64,000 bases of DNA, taken from the NCBI GenBank assembly GCA_964645205.1, contig CAZYBO010000008.1, positions 1-64,000 on the forward strand, written 5' to 3'. The notes below the pieces were generated by a model that saw only the letters and a list, made by a program, of their open reading frames with translations, had not been told where the DNA came from and made no database searches. Of this stretch, positions 18,553 through 26,872 are shown piece by piece (position 1 is the first letter of the stretch; each line of letters starts with the position of its first letter). The DNA is from CAZYBO01 sp964645205 (GTDB taxonomy: Bacteria > Pseudomonadota > Alphaproteobacteria > Rickettsiales > SXRF01). Made by a program: the position numbers and the translations under genes.

Positions 18553-19401
18553 TTATCCCCCGCGTTGAAAAATTTTCTTCTGCGACTTCATATTCTCCGC
18601 AAACTGTTCCAGCGCCTCTATGTTCGCCACAACGGAAAAAAACTTCATGTCGAACACCAACGCGTTGATAGGCATTTTCACGCTGCTAGCCTGCTGTAGA
18701 TCTTGAGAATACACTTTTGCGGCGCGTACTGCTCCGTCAGCTATGGATTTCTGTTCAAAAAATTGGTTCAATTCTGCGGCGGCTCCCATCAGCAACGCAG
18801 GCATGCGCTCCATCATGCGATTGCGGTTTGCCTGCACATAAAGGCCTTTGTTCGTTTTGTTGAAGGCGATTTCACCGACGCCACGCTCCGTAAGCCCAAT
18901 CGCTTTGATAACCTCCCTGCCTGCCTCTATCACGCGCTGCTCCGGCGACAGGCCTTCGTTTTTCGAGATGTGCCTTACCGGATTGAGCACAAAGTGCTCG
19001 GAGAATTGCTCGAATTTCGCAAGCCGACTTTCGGAGGTAAAAAACTTTTCATCCACGATCAGCGTATTGCCTTTCATGGCTTCGGGATTGTGCGAGTTGT
19101 TCTTCTCACCCTCATCATACACTCTGATGACTTTCGCCACCGCACCGTCGTCGAATGATACATGCTCGTTGATCTGCCGTGCGGCCTGACGCAACTTTTC
19201 TTCCACGGTGCCTGAGCTGCTATCCACCGCGAGCACGCCGCCAGCAGTCACCTTCACAAAAATACCGGGCAGACCCGATTCATATTCACAATGCCCGTCG
19301 TCGATACTGTGCGAAAAGAAGCCCGGTTTGAGCCCGGAACGTTCGAGTATGCGATGCAGCGCACGGCTGATCCGTTGGGGTGGCGTATTTTCTTCTAGCA
19401 T
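18553..19401 (-). CDS. unknown protein inserted between etfB and etfA
   Basis: 282 residues, not recognised. It is soluble and charged. The N-terminal part (about 1-80) alternates short strands (GIFVKVTAGGVLAVDS) with helices, and the remainder is mainly helical (EQRVIEAGREVIKAIGL, MGAAAELNQFFEQKS). No signal peptide, membrane helix or cofactor motif is visible. It is spaced four bases from etfB and twelve from etfA on the same strand, so it is co-transcribed with both. Possible roles include an ETF assembly factor or an unrelated passenger. Confidence 0.7.
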   Translation of the reverse strand: MLEENTPPQRISRALHRILERSGLKPGFFSHSIDDGHCEYESGLPGIFVKVTAGGVLAVDSSSGTVEEKLRQAARQINEHVSFDDGAVAKVIRVYDEGEKNNSHNPEAMKGNTLIVDEKFFTSESRLAKFEQFSEHFVLNPVRHISKNEGLSPEQRVIEAGREVIKAIGLTERGVGEIAFNKTNKGLYVQANRNRMMERMPALLMGAAAELNQFFEQKSIADGAVRAAKVYSQDLQQASSVKMPINALVFDMKFFSVVANIEALEQFAENMKSQKKIFQRGG

Positions 19402-19405
19402 TTTC

Positions 19406-20155
19406 TTATAGTACCTTCGCTTCGTTTTTCAGTTTGTCCACCAGTTCCGCGACGCTGGCGACTTTCGCGCCGCCTTTGCGTTTTTTCGGTTCTTCCACTT
19501 TCACGCGCGACTGGTGCAGCGTTACGTCGGCACCCAGCTCGGCCACGGTCATTTTTGCCAGCGGCTTACTGCGCGCTTTCATGATGTTGGGCAACGCGGG
19601 GTAGCGCGGTTCGTTGAGGCGCAGATCGGTGGTGACGATTGCAGGCAGCGCGAGTTTTACCGTCATCAGCCCGCCGTCGATCTCGCGGGTGACGATGGCG
19701 GCGTTGTTTTCGATCACCAGTTTCGAGGCGAACGTCCCCTGCCCCCAGCCCAGTAAACCTGCGAGCATCTGCCCGGTCTGGCTGGCGTCGTCGTCGATCG
19801 CCTGCTTGCCGGTGATGACCAGTTGCGGCTGTTCTTTTTCGACCAGTGCCTTGAGCAGTTTCGCAGCGCCCAGCGGTTGGATTTCGTTTTCGGATACGAT
19901 GTGAATGGCGCGATCCGCACCGATGGCAAGCGCCGAACGCAACACATCCTGCGCCGCCTCCTGACCGATAGTCACCACGACAACTTCGGTGGCAATGCCT
20001 TTTTCCTTGAGGCGCACGGCTTCTTCCACCGCGATTTCGTCGAACGGGTTCATCGACATTTTTACGCCGGCCGTTTCCACGCCGGAGCCGTCCGCTTTCA
20101 CACGGATACGCACGTTGTAATCGATGACACGCTTGACGGGGACAAGGATTTTCAT
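19406..20155 (-). CDS. etfB: electron transfer flavoprotein subunit beta
   Basis: 249 residues, normal length. It starts MKILVPVKRVIDYNVRIRV. It contains the EtfB pattern MNPFDEIAVEEAVRLKEKG, the AMP-binding region VVTIGQ...LRSALAIGADRAIHI and the conserved GKQAIDDDASQTGQMLAGLL. It forms the ETF heterodimer with EtfA. It follows the cobalamin adenosyltransferase gene by 34 bases and precedes an unknown gene. Confidence 0.96.
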   Translation of the reverse strand: MKILVPVKRVIDYNVRIRVKADGSGVETAGVKMSMNPFDEIAVEEAVRLKEKGIATEVVVVTIGQEAAQDVLRSALAIGADRAIHIVSENEIQPLGAAKLLKALVEKEQPQLVITGKQAIDDDASQTGQMLAGLLGWGQGTFASKLVIENNAAIVTREIDGGLMTVKLALPAIVTTDLRLNEPRYPALPNIMKARSKPLAKMTVAELGADVTLHQSRVKVEEPKKRKGGAKVASVAELVDKLKNEAKVL

Positions 20156-20189
20156 GGGTTTATTCTAACCTAAACATATTTAATAGGCG

Positions 20190-20753
20190 TTAACGATTAA
20201 CTCCCGGCTGCCACAACACGTCCTTCGCCCCGTTATCATTAGCAACCCTCGATAATACAAATAGAAAATCTGATAAGCGGTTCAGGTAGCGAATGGCCAC
20301 CGGATTAACTTTTTCCTGTTTAGCGAGCGCACAGGCCACCCGCTCCGCCCTGCGCACCACCGTGCGCGCCAGATGCAGGTACGTAGCTTCCGGCGAGCCG
20401 CCGGGCAGCACGAAGGAATTGAGCGGCGCCAGCTTCGCGTTTAACGCGTCGATCTCATGCTCCAGCCGCACCACCTGCTGTTCGACGATGCGCAGCGCGC
20501 GATCTTCCTTCTCCGGGTGCGGTGTGGAAAGGTCGGCGCCCAGATCGAACAGATCGTGCTGGATGCGCTTGAGCATCGCGTCGTGCGGTGTGCCTTGCGT
20601 GTGCAGCCGCACCATGCCGATTACCGCGTTGGCTTCATCGACATCGCCATACGCCTCGACGCGCAGATCGTATTTCGGACGGCGCTCGCCGCCGGTTAAG
20701 CCCGTAGTGCCGTCGTCGCCGGTTTTGGTGTAGATTTTGTTGAGTTTGACCAT
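20190..20753 (-). CDS. cob(I)yrinic acid a,c-diamide adenosyltransferase, PduO type
   Basis: 187 residues. The N-terminal YTKTGDDGTTGLTGG is the ATP-binding loop of PduO/MMAB-type ATP:cob(I)alamin adenosyltransferases. EAYGDVDEANAVIG and FVLPGGSPEATYLHLARTVVRRAER with the basic residues of the active site follow. It makes adenosylcobalamin for B12 enzymes. The order HIG1, adenosyltransferase, etfB is common in alphaproteobacteria and supports the call. It starts two bases after the HIG1 gene. Confidence 0.94.
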   Translation of the reverse strand: MVKLNKIYTKTGDDGTTGLTGGERRPKYDLRVEAYGDVDEANAVIGMVRLHTQGTPHDAMLKRIQHDLFDLGADLSTPHPEKEDRALRIVEQQVVRLEHEIDALNAKLAPLNSFVLPGGSPEATYLHLARTVVRRAERVACALAKQEKVNPVAIRYLNRLSDFLFVLSRVANDNGAKDVLWQPGVNR

Positions 20754-20755
20754 GG

Positions 20756-20944
20756 TTACTTCCCACCCACCGCAAACAGCAGCGCGATCGCCAGCAATGC
20801 CGCGCCCTGCAACAGCACCCGCCAGCGCATCAGCGCATTACCGTATTTCGCGTTCGCCTTGCCGCCTACCGTCATCAGCGCCACGCCCGCCAGCAACACG
20901 CCGAACGTAGCCACCAGCAGCAATACGATGATGATATGTCCCAT
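20756..20944 (-). CDS. HIG1-domain twin-transmembrane protein
   Basis: 62 residues from the ATG at 20944; further upstream in this frame the reading lies inside the zinc-finger gene region and looks noncoding. Two hydrophobic helices (IIIVLLLVATFGVLLAGVALM and LLQGAALLAIALLFAVGG) flank a short loop, GGKANAKYGNALMRWRV. This is the layout of HIG1-type proteins, which in mitochondria assist respiratory supercomplexes. It lies between the zinc-finger gene (8-base gap) and the adenosyltransferase gene, a frequent alphaproteobacterial order. Confidence 0.8.
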   Translation of the reverse strand: MGHIIIVLLLVATFGVLLAGVALMTVGGKANAKYGNALMRWRVLLQGAALLAIALLFAVGGK

Positions 20945-20952
20945 AACGACGA

Positions 20953-21135
20953 TCAGTGGCCGCCCGCACGCTTGCCCGAAGACAGGCGCAGCGCGTAGGT
21001 GCGGCTGCAATACGGGCAGACGATATGCCCGGCGTCGCTGTCGATGCGCAGCCACACGCGCGGATGGCCGAGCGCGCCGCCCCCGTCGCACGCTACATCC
21101 AGCGACGGCACTTCGATGATTTCAAACGGTTTCAT
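20953..21135 (-). CDS. CHCC-type zinc-finger protein, NDUFS6-like
   Basis: 60 residues. The zinc ligands fit the zf-CHCC pattern: C16, H24 (LGHPRVWL), C40 and C43 (HIVCPYCSRTY). In mitochondria NDUFS6 is the complex I subunit with this domain, and alphaproteobacteria carry short homologs. It is the first gene of the operon running to nadE. With the NDUFS4-like gene at 56302 it suggests a complex I with alphaproteobacterial accessory subunits. Confidence 0.88.
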   Translation of the reverse strand: MKPFEIIEVPSLDVACDGGGALGHPRVWLRIDSDAGHIVCPYCSRTYALRLSSGKRAGGH

Positions 21136-21196
21136 AGGAGACCCCTGAATTAATAGACGAATGTCAGGGAAAATATAGGGCAGCGCGCGTGATTAC

Positions 21197-22141
21197 TCAA
21201 TCGCTAAAGACGAAGCGCGGGCCGGTTTTTTGGACGGAGGCGTCACCCGTAGCGTTCACATGGATGACCTTGGCGTGTGTGGTCGCAACCGCAGGCTTGG
21301 CTTGCGCCATCGTAATCGTGGGGGCGGCCTGCTTCGGCGCATCCACCAGCTTGATTTCAGGACGCACGATCAACACGCCGTTTTCGCGGGTGCTTTCTTT
21401 CTTGCTCACCGAAATGGAGTTCATCTTCGGGGATGTATAAGCCACCGGCTTCTTGCCCGGCTTATTGTCGGACACGCGCGTGACCGAAGCGACTTGTTTC
21501 GGCTTCGCGTCCACCTGCATCGCCGCCATATCGCGGGCGGAGGGAACCTGCAACCGCGCCACGCGCAGCTTATCGATAATCTGGTACCAGCTGTTATAGA
21601 CCTGCCCGACATATTTCTTGCCGAGGCTCGGGGTTTTCGAGTGGTAATCACCGGCGGCCTCTTTCCAGGAGCTGGTATCTTGATACAGCGCGCGCAGGAA
21701 ACTTGCGGCATACGCAATATTGTTCTGCGGCTCGAACGCCTGCTCCAGCGAGGAGAACGCCTCAGGATGATGATGCAGGTTCACCTGCATGCAGCCCACA
21801 TCCATGCTCTGCACGCCGCGTGCGCGCAGTTTGCGGGCGGCGGCGATGGCTTCGGCTTTACTGTTGAAATGATAGCCCTTGCCTTCAGCGTTGATCGTCC
21901 ACGGCCAGGGCACGTTGATTTTCAGCCCGTCATGGAAGCGGCCGGACTCGGTGGCAGCGATGGCGGAAAGCAGGTGGGTGGGAATACCGTACTGGCGCTC
22001 GAAGCGCGAAAGATGCTGGGTGCATTGCTTGGCGCCTTCGATCATGGGATCGGTCGCCAGCGCGTGCGCGGCATTAGGCAGCCATAAAACGGCGAGGGTC
22101 GTAAGCAGCCATGTTGTACGATTTTGACGCATTATGCGCAA
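21197..22141 (-). CDS. periplasmic lytic transglycosylase (SLT domain)
   Basis: 314 residues. A signal peptide (about 1-28, ending HALA) is followed by an SLT lysozyme-like domain (about 35-195). Catalytic Glu65 lies in IAATESGRF, followed by GCMQVNLHHHPEAF and NIAYAASFLRALY. The C-terminal about 110 residues are low in complexity and rich in K, V and P. It cleaves peptidoglycan between MurNAc and GlcNAc. An ATG nine bases later (22132) is an alternative start. It is a stand-alone gene with a possible promoter at 22180-22208. Confidence 0.88.
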   Translation of the reverse strand: MRIMRQNRTTWLLTTLAVLWLPNAAHALATDPMIEGAKQCTQHLSRFERQYGIPTHLLSAIAATESGRFHDGLKINVPWPWTINAEGKGYHFNSKAEAIAAARKLRARGVQSMDVGCMQVNLHHHPEAFSSLEQAFEPQNNIAYAASFLRALYQDTSSWKEAAGDYHSKTPSLGKKYVGQVYNSWYQIIDKLRVARLQVPSARDMAAMQVDAKPKQVASVTRVSDNKPGKKPVAYTSPKMNSISVSKKESTRENGVLIVRPEIKLVDAPKQAAPTITMAQAKPAVATTHAKVIHVNATGDASVQKTGPRFVFSD

Positions 22142-22179
22142 CGCCCGGTTGATGTTATAATGTTAGTCACCATACAATA

Positions 22180-22208
22180 AGTGTACCAACCACCATACCC
22201 GATCACAA
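22180..22208 (-). promoter_or_regulatory. possible promoter of the lytic transglycosylase gene
   Basis: On the minus strand TTGTGA (22203-22208) and TACACT (22180-22185) are separated by 17 bases, each matching four of six consensus positions. It lies about 40 bases upstream of the gene start. A TATAAC at about 22156 could be an alternative -10. Confidence 0.35.
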
Positions 22209-22230
22209 GTTAAGGTTATGTTACAACTAT

Positions 22231-23130
22231 TTATTGATTAAAATCAATTGGATGGTCAATCCAGCCCTTAATATCACCCATTACTTTCTCCCCTTGCAGG
22301 TCGCGCAGCAGCATATGGTAGCCCTCAGGGTAGTGGATATAGGTGACGGGAGCGGTAAAGCGCGTGCGCGCCGATTCGACCGGCTCCGGGGGGATCACCT
22401 CATCGTGCGCTCCGTAAAGCAGCAGCACCGGCACTGATACGGCGGGAACCTTGCCGGATGCGTTGCCCATCAACCCCACCAGCCCATAAATCGCATCGGC
22501 ACGGGTGCCCTTGATGATGAGTGGATCGCGCCCCAGCGCGCGCAACATAGGAATATTGTCGGAGGCACGTATCCGCAAATCTTCGCCCGTCATTTTATAA
22601 AACGGCAGCGTGTGTGCGAGCAGCCACGAGCTGGCATGGAACGCCAGCGGCATCGTGTCCCTGCCCCACAAGGCTGGCGCGACCAGCACCACCCCCTGCA
22701 CTTCCGGGAAATCGGGCTGCGCCAGCGCAGACACCGCCACCGCCCCGCCCATGCTTTCACCCAGCACGAACACCGGGCGGCGCGGATGACGCGCCTTTAC
22801 CTGCGCCACGAACTGTGCGAGGTCGGCGGTCAGGTTTTCCTCGCCCGCCCAGATGCCCCGGTTCGGCGCCGCGCCGAAGCCGCGCTGGTCATACGCATAC
22901 ACCGCCACGCCGCGTTCCCTGAAATACGCGCCGGCGCTTTCAAACGCGTTGCTGTAATCATTGAATCCATGCAGCGCGACGATAATTGCTTTGGGATGCT
23001 TCGGCAGCCAACTGCGGGTAGGCAACGCTATATCGTCCGTGCGCAGCTGCACCTGCGGCGAGCATCCTGCAAGGAACAGGCATACGGCAATTACGAAAAG
23101 CCTAGCCACGAAACCCCGTAGCGACCACAT
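22231..23130 (-). CDS. alpha/beta-hydrolase lipoprotein, monoacylglycerol-lipase-like
   Basis: 299 residues. The N-terminus has a lipobox LAGC with C23, so it is probably lipid-anchored. The hydrolase fold shows the oxyanion stretch LHGFNDYS, the nucleophile S126 in GESMGG, an acid at D243 (GAHDEVIPP) and H272 (PEGYHMLL). YAYDQRGFGAAP is typical of the monoacylglycerol lipase and lysophospholipase branch. It likely hydrolyses lipid esters in the periplasm. Its start lies 29 bases inside rlmE, so it is expressed with that gene. Confidence 0.85.
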   Translation of the reverse strand: MWSLRGFVARLFVIAVCLFLAGCSPQVQLRTDDIALPTRSWLPKHPKAIIVALHGFNDYSNAFESAGAYFRERGVAVYAYDQRGFGAAPNRGIWAGEENLTADLAQFVAQVKARHPRRPVFVLGESMGGAVAVSALAQPDFPEVQGVVLVAPALWGRDTMPLAFHASSWLLAHTLPFYKMTGEDLRIRASDNIPMLRALGRDPLIIKGTRADAIYGLVGLMGNASGKVPAVSVPVLLLYGAHDEVIPPEPVESARTRFTAPVTYIHYPEGYHMLLRDLQGEKVMGDIKGWIDHPIDFNQ

Positions 23131-23788
23131 ACATTTCCGACGAATCGGCGCGGCTGGCTTTCGGCTTGGCGTGCTTGACGGCGGTAAAGCGCTTGCGCAT
23201 TTCGGCCAGCAGCTCGCGCTCCGTGCCTCCCTGGAAAATCTTGGCGATAAACGCCCCGCCGGGATTCAATACTTCGCAGGCGAACGGGTATGCCGCTTCC
23301 AGCAACGCCATGATGCGCAAATGGTCGGTAGTGGCGTGGCCGGTGGTGTTGGGCGCCATGTCGGACAACACGATGTCGATGCCTTTGGGAAAATGGTTGC
23401 GGATAAAATCCGGCGCGGCATCGTCCATGAAATCCATCTGCACCATCACCGCCCCGTCCTGCGCGGCCAGCGGCAGCAAATCGATCGCTAAAACCAGCGG
23501 AGCATCCGTGGTGGATTTCACGCGCTTGACCGCCACCTGCGTCCAGCCGCCGGGAGCCGCGCCGAGATCAAGCACATGTTTGCCGGTTTTCAGGAATTTG
23601 AACTGGTCGTCTAGCTCGATAAGTTTGAAAGCTGCGCGCGAATGGTAGCCTTCCTTGCGAGCAAGATGCACATACGGATCGTTGAGCTGGCGCTCCAGCC
23701 AGCGCGTCGAAGAAATCTTACGTTTCTTGGCGGTTTTCACGCGCTCCTTGAGCTTTCGCGTGCCCGACGGCGGGGTGGGCTTGGTCAT
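23102..23788 (-). CDS. rlmE: 23S rRNA (uridine-2'-O)-methyltransferase RlmE
   Basis: 228 residues from the ATG at 23788, which overlaps the ppx stop as ATGA. The frame continues upstream but inside ppx. RlmE/FtsJ methylates U2552 of 23S rRNA. Visible motifs are RAAFKLIELD (catalytic Lys), SAM loop LGAAPGGWTQVAV, catalytic Asp in VLSDMAPNTTGH, second Lys in GGAFIAKIFQGG and a final Glu in SSEMYVVATGF, giving the K-D-K-E tetrad. The N-terminal 40 residues are basic, as expected for RNA binding. Confidence 0.94.
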   Translation of the reverse strand: MTKPTPPSGTRKLKERVKTAKKRKISSTRWLERQLNDPYVHLARKEGYHSRAAFKLIELDDQFKFLKTGKHVLDLGAAPGGWTQVAVKRVKSTTDAPLVLAIDLLPLAAQDGAVMVQMDFMDDAAPDFIRNHFPKGIDIVLSDMAPNTTGHATTDHLRIMALLEAAYPFACEVLNPGGAFIAKIFQGGTERELLAEMRKRFTAVKHAKPKASRADSSEMYVVATGFRG

Positions 23789-24843
23789 GCGCTCACCTTG
23801 TCGTCCATCAGTGAAAGGATGATGCCTTCGCGCACCCCGCGATCGGCGATGGTGATGTCGCCCGCCGGCCACATGCGGCTGATCGCCTCGAAAATCGCGC
23901 AGCCGGAAATAATAAAATCCGCGCGGTCGGAACCGATGCACGGGTGGTTGAAGCGCTCCGACGGGCGCATTTTCAGCAGGCGCTGCGTGGTGGCGCGGAT
24001 GTCGTCGATATTGAGCGTGATGCCGTCGATGCGCGAACGGTCGTAGCGCGGGAGATCCAGAAAAATCGCCGCCAACGTCGTAACCGTGCCTGAGGTAGAC
24101 AGAAGCTGCACACGCGAATCGCCGATCACGTCGCCGATTTTATTCGCGTCGTCGAACGGTTTGAGGCGCTCGGTGAGGAAGGCGACCATGTCCTCGAACG
24201 CAAGGTCGGCGAAGCTGGAACCGCCGAACTTATCGGCAAGGTTCATGACCCCGAACCCGATGGACAGCCAGTCGGCAATCGGATGCGCTTCGGCGTTGTC
24301 GCGCATGCGCGCCACATCCACCCACATCAGCTCGGTGCTGCCGCCGCCTATGTCGAATACCACCGCGTTGCGCGACGACGGAACCAGCAGCGACGCGCAG
24401 CCCATAAAGGCCAGCCGCGCTTCTTCCTCGCTGGAAATAATGTCGATGGGCATGCCGATCTGCTGCCGCACCCGGTCGATGAAATCATGCGCGTTGTCAG
24501 CACGGCGGCAGGCTTCTGTGGCGACAAAACGCGCCTTGCTTACATTGTATTTATCGAGTTTTTTCTGGCATGCGCGTAGCGCGAGCAAGGTGCGCTCCAT
24601 CGCGTCCTCCGACAGCATGCCGGTGGCGCTCACCCCTTCGCCGAGGCGCACGATACGCGAAAAACTGTCGTAAATACGCAAGGTGGGCGCGGCGAACGCG
24701 TCGCCGTCAGCCCCGGCTTGCGGGGATGCGATCAGCAGTCGGCAGTTATTGGTACCAAGGTCGAGCGCGGCAAAAATCTGCCCATCCGCACGCACGGGCG
24801 GCCTGTCGCCCACTGCGCGCGCGCCCTGTACAGGGTCAAGCAT
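23785..24843 (-). CDS. ppx: Ppx/GppA family exopolyphosphatase
   Basis: 352 residues of the actin-like phosphatase fold: FAALDLGTNNCRLLIA (phosphate 1), VATEACRRADN, ISSEEEARLAFMG, VVFDIGGGSTELMWV (phosphate 2). It is short, ending after the Ppx/GppA catalytic domain and lacking the C-terminal HD-like extension of E. coli Ppx. It hydrolyses polyphosphate or pppGpp, linking it functionally to the RSH enzyme at 37672. It overlaps rlmE by four bases. Confidence 0.88.
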   Translation of the reverse strand: MLDPVQGARAVGDRPPVRADGQIFAALDLGTNNCRLLIASPQAGADGDAFAAPTLRIYDSFSRIVRLGEGVSATGMLSEDAMERTLLALRACQKKLDKYNVSKARFVATEACRRADNAHDFIDRVRQQIGMPIDIISSEEEARLAFMGCASLLVPSSRNAVVFDIGGGSTELMWVDVARMRDNAEAHPIADWLSIGFGVMNLADKFGGSSFADLAFEDMVAFLTERLKPFDDANKIGDVIGDSRVQLLSTSGTVTTLAAIFLDLPRYDRSRIDGITLNIDDIRATTQRLLKMRPSERFNHPCIGSDRADFIISGCAIFEAISRMWPAGDITIADRGVREGIILSLMDDKVSA

Positions 24844-24959
24844 GTCTTATCTAACACCACCGGCATAAAACCAGCAGCCCTCATTTTATGTGGTTAAACC
24901 GTGGGCTTAGCATAGCCGATATGGGCTGCGCGTACAAGCGCTAATAGCTCCTTGGCACA

Positions 24960-26087
24960 CTACAGCCTCGGGGTCAGTCGCGAGGGCGTTTGGTCGCGGT
25001 GGGCATAGGCGTTGAGCAGAAGGCCGATGGCCAGCACGGTGGATACCATGATACTGCCGCCATAGGACATCAGGGGCAGCGGCACGCCGACTACCGGCAG
25101 CATGCCCATCACCATGCCGCAATTGATGAGGATGTGGATGAACAGCATCGCCGTGACTCCGGCGGCCACTAGCGCGCCGAAAGTGCTGCGGCTGGACTGC
25201 GCCACCATCAGCCCGCACATGAGCAGCAGGAAATACAGCAGCAGCAGCGTCATGCTTCCCACAAAACCGAACTCCTCGGCAAGCATGGTGAAAATGAAAT
25301 CGGTGTGTTTTTCCGGCAGGAAATTGAGCTGGCTCTGAGAGCCTTGCAAATAGCCCTTGCCGAACAGCCCGCCGGAGCCGATGGCAATCATGGACTGCAT
25401 GATGTTATAGCCCGCTCCCAGCGGATCCTGCTCGGGATCGAGGAACGTAAGCACGCGGCGCTTCTGGTAATCGTGCATGAAATGCCATGCCAGCGGCGCG
25501 GCGGCGATCACGCTGACGCCGAGCGCGATGAAGTAGCGCCACTGCAATCCTGCGAGGAAAAAGATGATGCCGCCCACGCTCGCCAGAATCACCGTCGTGC
25601 CGAGGTTGGGCTGGCGCAGGATGAGCACGGCCGGGCACACAATCATCAGCGCAGGAACGATGAGGAACGTGAAGCGGCGTATATCCTCCGGGTACATGCG
25701 ATGGAAATAACGCGCCAGCGCCAGTATAAGCGCGAGCTTCATGAATTCCGACGGCTGGAGGTTAAGCCCGCCGAGGCTTAGCCAGCGCTGCGCGCCCATG
25801 CCGATATGCCCCATAATATCCACCCCCAGCAGCACGAGCAGGCAGGCGAAATAGGCGAGATAGGCGTAGTCGATGAGGATGCGCATCGGGATCAGCGCCA
25901 GCACCATCATCCCGATAAACGCCACGGAAAACCGCGCGATCTGCTGTGCCGCCCACGGGGAAAATTCACCCCCGCCCGCCGAAACCATCATGGCGAAGCC
26001 GATCACGGCGATGGTCACCAGCACCGTGACGATAAACCAGTTGATTTCGGCCAGTTTGGAAAGCAGCGATAGAGGACGTACGGACAT
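24960..26087 (-). CDS. rodA: rod-shape peptidoglycan polymerase RodA
   Basis: 375 residues with about ten membrane helices. The SEDS signatures are present: GAQRWLSLGGLNLQPSEFMKLALILALA near residue 100, and late LPVVGVPLPLMSYGGSIM. RodA polymerises glycan strands for lateral wall growth with a class B PBP, usually encoded next to it but absent here. Its end lies 116 bases from ppx. It diverges from the tadE gene with a 185-base spacer in which I see no confident promoter. Confidence 0.94.
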   Translation of the reverse strand: MSVRPLSLLSKLAEINWFIVTVLVTIAVIGFAMMVSAGGGEFSPWAAQQIARFSVAFIGMMVLALIPMRILIDYAYLAYFACLLVLLGVDIMGHIGMGAQRWLSLGGLNLQPSEFMKLALILALARYFHRMYPEDIRRFTFLIVPALMIVCPAVLILRQPNLGTTVILASVGGIIFFLAGLQWRYFIALGVSVIAAAPLAWHFMHDYQKRRVLTFLDPEQDPLGAGYNIMQSMIAIGSGGLFGKGYLQGSQSQLNFLPEKHTDFIFTMLAEEFGFVGSMTLLLLYFLLLMCGLMVAQSSRSTFGALVAAGVTAMLFIHILINCGMVMGMLPVVGVPLPLMSYGGSIMVSTVLAIGLLLNAYAHRDQTPSRLTPRL

Positions 26088-26272
26088 GAGACACCGGCGT
26101 GAGGTTGCCCCGGCAGGATATACACGTTAGCCACGGTTTTCCATAGGGAAACAATTAGTTAAAAAACACTATAACTATCAGCTAATTGCCACATGATGTT
26201 TACGTATGCTTAACCCCGCATGCGTTATCATGGAGGGGTAGGAAACCCATCACGCTCAACAGCGGGACATAT

Positions 26273-26866
26273 ATGCGCACACCGTTTAAACGGCTCGTAT
26301 CGCTCAGGAAGCCGCTCGGAACCGAGGGCAGCACCATCATCGAGTTCGCCATCATGGTGCCGGTGTTCCTGCTGCTCGTGTTCGGCACGGTTGAATTTTC
26401 CATGATCATGTTCGCCGCCACCGTGATCGAGAGCGCCACCACCAACTCCGCGCGCACCGGCAAAACCGGCTATACCGCGCCGGGACTGAGCCGCCAGGAT
26501 TTCATCATCCAGAGCATCAATAACCGCACCGCAGGCCTGCTGGATCCGACCAAGATCACGGTGTCGAGCAAAGTCTATACCGGCTTCGATAAGGTGGGGG
26601 CGGCGGAACCCTTCACCGACTCCAACGGCAACGGCATGTACAGCGTGGGCGAACCCTATTCGGATGTAAACGGCAACGGCCAGTGGGATTCGGACATGGG
26701 CACCGCCGGGCTCGGCAACGCCAATGACATCGTGCTCTATACCGTAAGCTACCCGTGGCCGATCATGACGCCGATCATCCGTAACATCCTCGGCACCGTG
26801 CATAACATCACCGTGCGCACGGTGGTGAAGAACGAACCGTACAACGTCGTGCAGGTGACGAGATAG
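26273..26866 (+). CDS. TadE-family pilus assembly protein with EF-hand-like loops
   Basis: 197 residues from the ATG at 26273; an in-frame ATG at 26186 gives an unlikely leader. After a basic start, STIIEFAIMVPVFLLLVFGTVEF is the TadE signature and membrane helix (20-42), resembling a pseudopilin. Two acidic loops, DSNGNGMYSVGE (116-127) and DVNGNGQWDSD (131-141), look like calcium-binding EF-hand/dockerin loops. TadE-type minor pseudopilins are processed by the prepilin peptidase and needed for Flp pilus assembly. It is the first gene of tadE-tadF-tadG, plus strand. Confidence 0.85.
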   Translation: MRTPFKRLVSLRKPLGTEGSTIIEFAIMVPVFLLLVFGTVEFSMIMFAATVIESATTNSARTGKTGYTAPGLSRQDFIIQSINNRTAGLLDPTKITVSSKVYTGFDKVGAAEPFTDSNGNGMYSVGEPYSDVNGNGQWDSDMGTAGLGNANDIVLYTVSYPWPIMTPIIRNILGTVHNITVRTVVKNEPYNVVQVTR

Positions 26867-26872
26867 GTTTTC

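Noticed and set aside
22208..22226. CtrA-like TTAA-N7-TTAC site near the lytic transglycosylase gene
   Set aside because: One mismatch, and similar partial matches occur at other AT-rich spots; too weak to claim.
23789..23941. Longer N-terminus for RlmE
   Set aside because: The extension lies inside ppx and reads as low-complexity Arg/His; the ATGA overlap at 23788 and the typical basic RlmE start are a better fit.
24844..24959. Terminator for ppx or rodA
   Set aside because: Inverted words GCAGCCC/GGGCTGC are about 50 bases apart with no T-run.
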